From: Nelumbo lutea
Lineage: Eukaryota > Streptophyta > Magnoliopsida > Proteales > Nelumbonaceae
Direction: 5' to 3'
Length of the DNA: 64,000 nucleotides
Assembly (NCBI GenBank): GCA_022828595.1
Contig: JAKGHH010000001.1
Span: 137,597,017 to 137,661,016, forward strand
Shown: piece after piece, positions 37,601 through 49,600 of the stretch
Layout of the letters: each line of letters begins with the position of its first letter
How positions within the stretch are numbered: position 1 is the first letter of the stretch
The notes under the pieces: model-generated
Seen by the model: the letters and a program-made list of their open reading frames with translations, nothing else
Told to the model about the DNA's origin: nothing
Databases searched by the model: none
Made by a program: the position numbers and the translations under genes

Positions 37601-40600
37601 AGTTGGGAGAAGGTAGGAAAATTTTTGAAATTCGCCCACCCATTCCGCAACCATCATGGCATCCATTAGATGGATCCTACCATTCTTTCACATCCCTCCA
37701 TTCTGGAATCTTAAGAGCTTCTGATACAGACCTGGGAATAGGGTTAGAAGCAACAGAAGAGAGATAGGCAAAGTATTAAGGTGAAAGCAAACTATAAGAA
37801 AGGTTCTTGGAAATGCAGTGTGCAGTGCACTTCCGTTTTTCTTTCCTAACAGCAATGGGAATATCAAGGTCAGGGAAGGATGAATCCAAAGGTGCTGAAA
37901 CAGTACCTGTTGTCTCTTCTGTGACTGGAAGTGTATGAGGCTCATGTGTTGTAGGAGAAACAATCTGCACATTTTTGGATCTTTGCCTTTGATATACCTT
38001 GGGATTGAGGATAGGACGAGGAGGTAGAGTACTGGGACAAGGAGAATGGAACGACTGATCCACCCTTAATACATTTGAAGGAGAAGCAGACACATCAAGA
38101 GACTCAATAGGGATAGGAAGAGGAAGAGCAAACACCTGTGACAAATCCTCCCCCTGTGGACAATGTCCTTCTGGAGAGGAAGCATAAAAGGGGGAAAGCT
38201 CATCAAAGGTGACATCCATTGAGACATACCGATTGCCAGACTTTGGATCAAAACAACAATAACCCTTCTATGTGGGGGAATAACCAAGGAAGATACACTT
38301 TTGAGCTTTGGGTTCAAATTTATGCCTTTGGACACTTGGAACATGTACATAACAGGTGCAGCCAAAGACACGAATAGGAACAGGAAAAAGGTCCTTGTCC
38401 GGATGAAGAAGAGTGAAGGGAGACTTAAACCCCAAAAGCCTGGATGGCATACGGTTTATAAGGTAGGTAGCAGTAAGAACAACATCACCTCAAAACCTGG
38501 TAGGAACATGTGAGGCAAATAAGATACTTCTTGCAACTTCAACAATATGCCTATTTTTCATCTCAGCAACCCCATTCTATTCTGGGGTCCTAGCACATGA
38601 GCTTTGATGAATAACCCCCATGTCAGAAAGATAGCAGGATAGATTTTTCTCAAAGTATTCTTTTGCATTGTACGATCTGAAGATTTTAATCCTGGTATCA
38701 AATTGGGTTAGACCAAACTCATGGAATTGTTTTACAAGTCTTGGAACTTCATCACGGGATTTCATCAGGAATATCCAAGTGAATCGAGAAAAATCATCAA
38801 TAAACAGGATAAAATATTTGTAGCCACCCATGGAGGGTAAGGGGTTAGGTCCCCACACATCAGAATGCATAATATTAAAAGGAACAAAAGATCTTTTGTT
38901 ACTCAAAGGATAATTGTTTCTACAATGCTTTGACAATTCACAAGACTCACAATGAAGACTGGACAAACTAATTCCCTTAAACAGTTCAGGGAATAGATGA
39001 TTCAAGGCAGAAAAAGATAGATGACCAAAACGACAATGACACAACATAATCCGACTAACAGACTCTGAAGAAACAGATCCGAGAGCAACATTCCCAAGAT
39101 GATCAGTGCATTGTCCCGGAGTATCAAGCAGGTATATTCCGTTCGCCTCATGCCCACTCCCAATCACCTTCTGAGACTCCAGATCCTGAAAAACACAGTA
39201 GGAAGGAAAAAAAGGTTACACAACAGTTTAGTGACTTGGTTAAACTACTCACAGACAATAGATTTGTATTTAGTTTTGGTACATGGAGGGTAGAAGGTAG
39301 GAACAAGGAATCTGTAGACTTGATGGTTCCCTTACCAGAGATAGGGGCAAGTGAACCATCAGCTAAAGTGATTTTATCATGTCCAGGAAGTAAGTCATAT
39401 GAAACAAACATTGTAGACAGATTGGTCATATGGTCAGAAGCACTTGAGTTAATAATCCAAGGGATCTTGATATTACCTGAAGTGGTAGCATGATTGGCAG
39501 AAGCCCTTATACCTGAATGAGCAAATGCTGAAGCAGTAGAATTTCCTGAAGGGTTGAAAGGAGAGGTCACATCACTCAGCTGATTGATCATCTTCCCAAA
39601 CTTTTCATATTCCGCTCTCATGGCTGCCAACTGTGCAGAAGCAGACATCTCTTCACTATCTGGCCCGGCAGCTACATTTGCACTTCCTGATCTTTTACTA
39701 TCATGTTTTTTCTGAAACCGAATGGAAACAAGATTCTGATGTAATTTCCAGCACTTGTCTATCGTGTGCTTTGGATTCTTGCTGTACTTACATATAACTT
39801 CTTTCTTTCCTGTGCCACCAGAAGTTTCAGCATTCCCTTTAGGTTTAATCCCCATATTGGCAAAGTGATCATTAATATCAGCCCCTTGAACCTGGACAGC
39901 CCTTCTGCTCTTTTCACTACTCACCAATGCATAAGTTTGTGACAAAGAGACACACTCCTTGGAAAGAATATTATGTTTTGTGGTATCATATTCTGGGTTT
40001 AGTCCAGTTAAGAATTCAAATACCCTGTTCCTTTCAACCAACTTTTTGTAGGTCTCTGCATCATTGGTGGTGTCCCAAGTTACAGCTTCTATTATGTCAA
40101 TCTCTTGCCATAGGGACTTTAGGGTTGAGAAATATACAGCAAGAGGTTTCTCCCCTTGCCTTAAATTCTTTACATCACTTCTCAATTTATATGACCGGGC
40201 CACATTGAGTTTCTGGGAATAGGTTTCTGCAACACTGTCCCATATTTCTTTTGTTGAATTCATCCATAGGTAGTGTTGACTGATTTGTGGCTGCATTAAG
40301 TTCACAAGCCACCCAATGACATTGTAATTTTCTTTTGCATCCACTTCTCGTAGGATGGATCGTCTTCTGAGGGGGGCCTTCTTACTCCCTGAAATGAACC
40401 CCCACTTTCCTCTACTACATACATGAATCTTTACTGATTGTGACAACACTAGATAATTAGTTCCATCAAGTTTAATTGTGGTCACAGTCAATAAGGAATC
40501 ACTTGGAGTCCCCTAAACCAGTCCATATTCAGCACCACTTTTGTTTTCAAACTCTGAGGAGTACATCATGTAAACACTCCAAATATGATTTCAGATAACT

Positions 40601-43600
40601 TCTACAAGTATACTGAGTAAGGAGAAGCAATAACAAAGTTCAGCCGACCACAAGAAGGCAATACACACAGTTCAGCCTTCAAGAAGTAAACAGAAACTTC
40701 TAGGTACTCAGCCGAAGAGCCTTTTCAAATCTGGACTTCAAGGAAAAATCTCACTTGGTATTGTTGAAACAGCCCCTTTTACAAACACAGTGTGGGCAAT
40801 AGAGACAACCCCACTGTCAAAAAGAAAAAGACTCCAAGAACAGTTCGTACAGCCCCCCAAAAACAGCCAAGTATAAGTAACAATCCACAGCCTTGTTACA
40901 AGGATGTTTCGGCAGTTTTGACAGTCCAAGAAGGAGTGAAAAAAACAGCCCAGAAATTTCTGGGTTAAACCAGATTCAATGGCAGCCGAAGGTAGTACAG
41001 AACAACCAGGGTTTTCAAACACTTGAACAGTCCAAATACAGTCGAAAGCAATACAAAATAACCAGAAGAAAACTGAACCCAGAAATCTGAGCACAACTTA
41101 TAGCTTCGAGCTTCAAACCAGAACCGAACTGTTCCCCTTCCACTTTTTTTCTTTTCTCTGATTCTTCCGGACCACCGAACCACTTCTCCAAGAGATTTGA
41201 GTATTGGGCACTTCCAATGACCTCCAAGAATTAGGCAACATGAGTTAAGGTTCCAGCCCTTGGACATTGAAGTTCAGGTATGCTCTGATACCATGAAGAA
41301 AACTGAAGAGAGGAGAGCTGAGAGTTCGGAAATGAGGGTTTGAGAATGAGAGTTTCAAACTACTCTCTCTCAGCACCCTAACACTATTTTATTTAGATAT
41401 ATTTGAATAATTACAAGGAGGCCCTTAGTTGGGCAAGAATTTACAAAGAACTTAATATTTACAGGATGGGCCCAGAATAAGGCCCATTACAGAAAAAGAA
41501 AAACATAAATAACAAGAAAGAATAAACAACCTATGGGTCATTCGGCCCATCTTCTCTACAGAGTTGATTATGCAGAAACTTTTGCCCCTGTTGCCAAGAT
41601 GAACTCCATTGGAGTCCTTTTCTCTCTTGCGGCTAATCTGGATTGGGATTTACACCAGCTTGACATCAAGAATGCATTCTTGAATGCTGACCTTGAAGAG
41701 GAAGTTTACATGATTCAACCTCTTGGTTTTCTGGCTCAAGGCAATGAACAAAACATGTGCAAGTTGAAGAAGTCCTTATACGGTCTGAAACAATCACCAA
41801 GAGCTTGGTTCAGTAGATTCCATGTGGCAGTTCAGGAGAAAGGATACAAGCAATGTCTATCAGATCACACACTGTTTGTGAAAAGAGGAGAAGGTAAAAT
41901 TGTTGCTCTAATTGTATATGTGGATGACATAATTGTTATTGGTGACTGGGAGGATGAAATTCAGAGGTTGAAGTTTTTTTTTGCCACTCAGTTTGAAGTG
42001 AAGGATCTAGGACTTGCCAGGTACTTCCTTGGAATTGAAGTCGCCCGATCAAAGAAGGGAATCTTCATTTCTCAAAGGAAATATGTCCTAGATTTACTTC
42101 AGGACACTGGGAAGATGGGGGTGAAGCCAGTTGACTCTCCCATTGACCCCAACCATAAATTAGGTGACAATCGTGGTGAACCTCTCAAGGATGTGAAACA
42201 GTTTCAGAGGCTTGTCGGGAGATTGTAATACCTTTCTATGACTCGCCCAGACATTGCATATGTTGTTGGTGTCCTCAGTCAGTTCATGCATGCTCCTAGG
42301 TCCTCTCATCTTGAAGCAGTAGAGAGAATCCTCCGATATCTAAAGAAGTATCTGGGTACTGACTTGTTATTTCAAAAGCACGGACATTTAAAAATTGAAG
42401 TTTATACAGGTGCAGATTGGGCTGGATCCCAAAGTGACAGAAAGTCTACTAGTGGCTACTGCACCTTTATAGGAGGGAACCTTGTTACATGGAGGAGTAA
42501 AAAGCAAAATGTGGTGGCTAAATCCAGTGCTGAAGCTGAATATCGTGCTATGGCCCACGGGGTTGCCGAAAGCATATGGATAAAGAATTTGTTGGGTGAG
42601 TTGGGTTTCCTAGTGGCCAAACCTATAACTCTATTCTGTGATAACAAAGTAGCTATAAGCATTGCTGCCAATCCGGTGCTACATGATAGAACAAAACACA
42701 TCGAAGTTGACAAGCATTTTATCAAAGAGAAAGTTATCACAGGCAAAGTGTGTACTCCCTATGTCACTTCTGAGAACCATCTTGCAGACATCTTTACGAA
42801 GGGTTTAAACCTTTCCAGGCATCATGATCTTTGTGACAAGTTGGGCATGATTGATATCTATGCTCCAACTTGAGGGGGAGTGTTGACAGTTGTTTTGTGT
42901 ACTCAAGTTTAGTACCACAAGGGTATTGTTGTAATTTCTCTCTTGTTTATATTGTACGACTGGGCCAGTATAAATAATAACTCTTACACTCGCCCCCAGT
43001 ATTCTGGAGGGTTTTCAGTCCACTCGACTCCCCTCTCTTCTCTCTTCTCCTCTCCTCTCTTCTCTTGCTCTTGCTTAACAGTATGGAACCCAAAATAAGT
43101 GCCAACTTTATGTTCTTAGATATAGCTAAGGACATATGGGAACTTGCCAAGATGCTTTGTTCTGGGCAGGATAATACCACAAGGGTATATCAGCTCTATC
43201 AGGAGTATTTCGATCTACAACAAGGGAATAAAACCCTAGAAGAGTACTATGCCAGTATGAAGAACCTCATAATTGAACTCAATGTCTATCATCCCCTCAC
43301 TCCAGATGTTAAGGTTCAGCAACAACAGAGGGAACAACTAGATGTCACGAGGTTCTTAGTGGGGTTGAAATCAGAATATGAACCAGTTAGGGCCCAAATA
43401 TTAGGGGGCTCTACTCTTCCTATACTTAGGAAGTGTTTGCACGGCTTCGTAGGATTTCTGTAGGGCCTACAGAGAATCCCACATAGTCTGACAGGTCAGC
43501 ATTTGTGATAGCCAAAGGAGGTGGACGTGGTACTAAAGGGGGAGGACATGCCTCCCGAGGAGGTCGTGGTGGTTCCGTATTTGGCCGTGGTGGTGGTCGT

Positions 43601-46600
43601 GACTCAGGGGGAGGCCGTGGTAAAGGAAAAAGTCACTCTACAAGGAAGTGTACCCATTGTGGCAGGGACGGACATTCGGTGAATTTTTGTTGTGATCTTC
43701 ATGGCCCTCCTTCTACATGGGCCAATCATGCACTAGCTAGTGGGGTTGATGTTAGTGATAACCAATAGGAAGGTCTAACTCCTTCCACATCTACATCTGT
43801 TTTCGAGAAGGAGATGGTGAGTGTACCGCGTGATGAGTATGAGCGGTTCCTCCAGACTACTTCACAGCATACTACTGCCACCCTTGCCCACTCAAGTATA
43901 GCTTGTCTGTCATCCAAACCCTCCCTGGATTATTGACTCTAGAGCCTCTGATCACATGACCGAGACTCCAGGTGTGTTCTCTTCCCTCTCTGAAACTTCC
44001 ACATCTCAAACTGTTACCCTTGCCAACGGTTCCTCTTCTCCCATCTGTGGTGTTGGTAATGTTGACACGGCTTCTCTTTCTTTATCATCTGTTCTATATG
44101 TCCCCAAGTTTCCATTCAATCTTATGTCTGTTAGTAAATTAACCAAGGCTCTTAATTGATCTATTACATTTTTCCCTTCCTTTTCTGTTTTTTAGGATCT
44201 CAAGACGGGGAAGAAGATTGGTGGGGGGCATGAAGCTAGTGGATTGTATTACTTTGACGGTGGTGGATCATTAGTTGCACTTCAAACTTCACTCACTCCT
44301 CTACAGTGGCATTGTCGACTAAGACATCCATCTCTCAAGGCACTCAAGATACTAGTTCCGTCTTTGAGTCATTTGTTGTCTTTACAGTGTGAGTTGTGTC
44401 AGTATGGGAAACATCGTCGTGTTCCCTTCAGTTCTAGAGTTGAAAGTCGCATGTTGAGTCCTTTTGCTTTGGTTCATTTAGATGTTTGGGGCCTGATTAA
44501 AATAGTCTTATAATGGTTACAAGTATTTTGTCACTTTTATTGGTGGTTGTTCAAGGATGACATGGATTTATTTAATGAAAGAAAGGAGTGAATTATTTTC
44601 CACTTTTTCAAAAATTCCATGTTGAAATACGTACACAATTTGGTGTTCCAATCAAAGTTCTTCGTTCTGATAATGGTCATGAATACTTTCTTACTTCCTT
44701 TCAACAGTATTTAGAACAACATGGCATCATTCATCAAACTTCATGTGCATCCACTCCTCAACAAAATGGGGTAGTTGAATGAAAGAACCGTCATCTCCTT
44801 GAAACTGCTCGGTCTATTTTTCATCATATGAATGCTCCTAAACGTTTTTGGAGTGATGTTGTACTTACTGCGTGTTTCCTTATTAATCGGATGCCCTCCT
44901 TCATTCTTCATGGTCGGTCTCCCTTCTCTATCTTGTTCCCCACCTTGTCTTCCTTTCCATTAACACCTCGTATCTTTGGTTGTGTGTGCTTTGTTCACAA
45001 TCTGAGTCCTGGAATAGACAAGCTGGATGCACGCTCTATTAAGTGTGTCTTTCTTGGCTACTCTCGGACTTAAAAATGGTACAAGTGTTACAATCCCATT
45101 ACTCGGAAGTGCTATGCCTGTCCTGATGTCACCTTTTTTGAGTCTGTCCCCTTCTTCTCGGGACCTGAAGTATCTGTATCATCACCTTTGCTTCCTCTTC
45201 CTCTTCCTCTTCTAGTCAGTGATCCTGTTCCGAGTGTTTCAGTTGGGGTTGACCCTTCACCTCCTCCAGTGCAGATCCCTACTGAACGACCACCGATCCG
45301 ACATGTGTATACTCATCGAAAGACACTGGCTCCTCCTCCAGCTTCTACCTTGTCTGCGGATCCTGTTGTCCTTGAGCCTTTAGGACTTGATCTTCCCATT
45401 GCTTTACGAAAAGGTAAACGTAGTTGTACCCTCCATCCCATTCCCAATTTTGTTTCAGTATCTTGCCTTTCCGCTTCACATCGCCAGTTTGTTTCACTAT
45501 TGTCATCTATTTCGATACGTAAGAATGTCCGAGAGGCTCTTAGCTCACCTGGGTGGAGGCAGGCAATGGAGGAGGAACTCTCTGCCCTTCAGCATACTCA
45601 CATGTGGGAGATCACTACTCTTCCACCTGGTAAGCATGTTGTGGGTTGTAAATGGGTGTATACTGTTAAATACTTGCCAGATGGTAGTGTGGAGCGTCTG
45701 AAGGCTAGACTTGTTGCTAAAGGCTATTCACAGTTGTATGGGGTGGACTATATGGAGACCTTCTCTCCAATGGCTAAGATTGGCTCTGTCCATGTCTTAA
45801 TTTCCTTGGCAGTTATGTATGATTGGCCCTTGTTTCAACTTGACATTAAAAATGCCTTACTTCATGGTGACCTTATGGAGGAGGTATATATGGAGCAACC
45901 ACCTGGGTTTGTTGATCAGGGGGAGGATGGCAAGGTGTGTAGACTGAAAAAGGCAATTTATGGGTTGAAACAATCGCCCCGTGCCTGGTTTGGGAAGTTT
46001 AGTGAAGTGGTGAAGAATTTTGGAATGAAACAATGCGAAGTTGACCACTCAGTGTTCAGCTATGATTCAGAAGCCAGAAAGATTTTATTAGTGGTCTATG
46101 TGGATGATATTGTCATAACTAGTAGTGATAAATTGGGGATCGATAAACTAAAGGTCTTTTTGCAAAATCACTTTCAAACAGAAGACCTTGGAACATTGAA
46201 GTATTTCTTGGGTATAGAAGTTGCTAGATCAAGACAAGGTGTAAACCAGTGCCAAAGAAAATACGTTCTTGATCTGCTGGATGAAACAGGATTGTTAGGT
46301 GCAAAACCGACTGAAACTCCCATGGAACCAAATGCTAAGTTGAGCAGTGATACAAGGGAAATATTTGATGATCCTGGAAGGTATAGACGACTAATGGGCA
46401 AGCTGAACTATTTGACTATCACGAGACCAGACATCTCCTTTGCAGTTAGTGTGGTGAGCCAATTTATGCAGAACCCTCGGATACCTCACTGGGATGCAGT
46501 TCTTAGAATTGCAAGGTACCTGAAGGGAGCTCCAGGCCGTGGGATATTGTACAAACCAGGAGGAAAACTTGAAGTAATTGGGTATACAGATGCAGATTGG

Positions 46601-49600
46601 GCAGGTTTTGTGTCTGATAGAAGATCTACTACAGGTTATTGCACATTTCTTGGAGGAAATCTTGTGGCATGGAGGAGCAAGAAGCAGACGGTTGTGGCAA
46701 GGAGTAGTGCTGAAGCCGAATATAGGGCCATGGCACACACTACATGTGAATTAGTATGGTTGAGGAATCTCCTACAAGAAATTGGATTCTCCATGGATAG
46801 ACCTATGAAATTGTACTGTGACAATCAAGCTGCACTCCACATCTCATCCAACCCTGTTTTTCATTAGAGAACAAAGCACATAGAGATTGATTGCCACTTT
46901 GTGAGGGAGAAGGTCCTTATTGGAGAGATAAGCACAGAACATGTGGGCTCAGGTGATCAGTGGGCAGATTTGTTTACAAAAGGCTTAAGCTTAGGGAGAG
47001 TGAACTATATATGTAACAAGTTGGGATTATATGACACATATTCTCCACCTTGAGGGGGAGTGTTAGAGCTAGCCGAATTAGGGTAGATTAGTCAATTTGT
47101 TTCTGTTAAGTTATGTGCTTATGTGGCAGTCTTAATAGAGACTTCCTGTCCCATACTTAAGTGGGGGCAGTTTAGTCTTTGTACCACTAATTAGAGACTA
47201 ATCCATATTAAGGGTCGACTGATAGGGTTTAACCTATCAAGCTCGACTATTCTCTTCATCTTCTTCTTCTTCTCTTCTCCTGGTTCGGACTACTGTAGCT
47301 ATAGAAATAACACGTTGCTTAGGCAGGCACATAGGCAACTAAGCGCTCCCCTGTTGCCTATGTTCACCTTGGCTCCTAGAAAACTATGGCATAGACCATT
47401 TTATCTCACATCATCTTTTTCACAGTGGATTAAACTAGTACAGGAAATAAGAAAACTTGGGGTTAAACTAGTTGATACACCCATTGACCAAAATCATAGA
47501 ATTAATGCTTTAGATGGTTGAGCTAGTAAAGGATGTTGGGAGCTATCAAAGATTAGTGGGCTGGTGGTTAGTGTGGTGAGCCACTACATGCATGCCCCAC
47601 GAGTTCAACACTGGGAAGCTATTGACAAGATTCTTGCCTATCTGAAAGGACATCCAGGCAGAGGGGTCTTATTTGCTGACCATGGACATTTGAATTGGAA
47701 GCTTACATAGATGTTGATTGGGTCATTAGTTAGTCTTATTGGGCACAAGGCTCATTAGTTTAAGTTATTTTTTTGAAGTTGCTTTTATGTTATAAACAGT
47801 AGCCACCCCATTAAGGGCATTTTAGTCTTTATAAAAAGTAGCCACCCCATCAAGTTCTTTGATCTTCCTCTTTAATGCATCTAGGTTTAAATCTCTACCT
47901 TTTCCTTCTCTCATTTTTACTGACTTATAAATTTCATTTTCTCCCTCTTTATTACCTAATTTAAGATATAATTAACCATTGTTGACTAAATTTTGATTGC
48001 AAATGAGAGATATAGAGGAGATGAAGAGGTCTAAGTGTAACGGTTGGGTTTGTAAAATAGATTAGGATAAGGCTTTTGACTTTGTTGATTGGTCCCTTCT
48101 GGACCTTATTCTTGATAAATGTGGATTTGGAGTGTAATGGAGGAAATGAATGGTTAAAAGTATGCCTACAGTCGTGTCATTACTCAATTCTTGTGAATGG
48201 GAGTTCTAAAGATTTTGTCTTGTCTAGAAGAGGTCTTAGACAAAGATCCTCTCTTTCCTTTCCTATTTACCATCTTTGTGGATGTTCTTAACAGGTCCTT
48301 AGTGAAAGTAGACAATTTGGGTCTCTTTTAAGGTTTGAGAATAGGCATATATCAAGTAATTGTGCCCCACTTATTGTTTGCTGATGACATCATCATTTTT
48401 GAGATAGTGAGGAAGTAGGGATGAAAAACATTAATCTCTTTCTGAAGTTCTTTGAGAAAATAACCAATCTAAGGTGAATTGTTGTTTTAAAAGCATAAAG
48501 CACAAAACAAGCACAAGGGGCATTTTGTGCCCAAGGCACAAGGCAAGGCACTTGCCTTTTCGAAGCAAGGCACAAAATGCAAAAAAACAAATAAAAAAAT
48601 TAAAAAATTAAAATATAAACATAATATTAATTAAAAATGTAGACTTAAATTTTAAAATAAATGTTTAAAAACTATCATATCAAATTAAAATTCATAAACA
48701 TAACTTGTAAAACATATTCAAAATGAAAATTTAAAATAAAATCAAACATAACATTTAAAGAATATTCAAGCATGTAAGTTCTCAATCTCTTTATTTTTTC
48801 CCAATTGCATTACTTCAAATAGCAAATGTAATGTTAAACATTTTGCATTCCTGATTCTACAAGTCGCTTTTGTATCAACCCCCTATTTTCTAATGTTGTT
48901 CATTCATTCATTCATCCTAATGAAATATATATTTAAAATAATTAAAATTATAAAATCATTTTTTCATAGATATTAAGAATTTAAGACCTTGATATGGAAT
49001 TATCCGGGTTTGCCTTGATTAGGGGTCAACCCTAATTAAAATTATAAGATCATTTTTTTCATAGATATTAAGAATTTACCCATTGAATTTGTTTCAAGTA
49101 ACATGTCAGGTTATCCAAGGAGTCGACCCTAACCCAGCCAGAAGTGAAGTTGGGTAGGAAAAAGTCACCCTTAACCCTAACTCAATCGTTAACCTGATGG
49201 ACCTGACATTTTCAGGTTGGGTTAGGGTTGCATTTGGGTTAACCCAGCCCAAGTTGCATCCCTATATCAGATGGACCCCCCATCCCAAGGCAACATGAAA
49301 CTGAATTTCAATTGGTGCAGCATTAGAAATTTTGGATTGGTAGGTATTGGAGGAGTGTTCAAAAATGAAGGAAACATTGTGCTATGTTCTCGGAAGCCAT
49401 CAGGGTTGGAGCCTCAACTAAAGCTGAATTGTGATTAATTTTATACAGGGTAAGTCAAGCCAAAGCTATGAATATCAGAAACTTGATTGTTGAAGGGGAC
49501 TCCAAAGTGGTAGTTGGTTGGATAATGAGTAATTAGGAGGTTCCTTGGAAGCACAGATATGATGTAGGAGAGTTAAGAATCATCATGTGCAAAGTGGTAG

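Larger units (their letters stand above)
34165..41560 (-). mobile_element. Ty1/copia retrotransposon J, inserted in RT of I
   Basis: LTRs at 41294-41560 (5') and 34165-34444 (3'), with a perfect target repeat GAGTT (34160-34164 and 41561-41565). About five substitutions between LTRs were counted by eye, the fewest in the nest, in keeping with its inner position. Solo LTR K lies in its RT. Confidence 0.95.
30041..43080 (+). mobile_element. Ty1/copia retrotransposon I, inserted in gag of H
   Basis: LTRs at 30041-30236 and 42884-43080. Coding parts are 31155-34164 and 41566-42873, separated by element J. The gag frame of H stops at its left edge and resumes at its right edge, so the insertion point is clear even though no clean 5-bp target repeat could be read. 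About eight substitutions between LTRs were counted by eye. Confidence 0.93.
28702..47312 (+). mobile_element. Ty1/copia retrotransposon H (outermost of the nest)
   Basis: LTRs at 28702-28971 and 47061-47312, with a perfect 5-bp target repeat CGTTG (28697-28701 and 47313-47317). Its own interior is 29782-30040 plus 43081-47053. The 13 kb between is element I and what lies in it. About nine substitutions between LTRs were counted by eye, plus a longer CTT run in the 5' LTR. Confidence 0.95.

Noticed and set aside
40738..41094. 118-codon minus-strand frame with a hydrophobic start, possible secreted protein
   Set aside because: It lies wholly in the untranslated leader of element J, between primer site and gag, and resembles no family; overlapping frames are also open.
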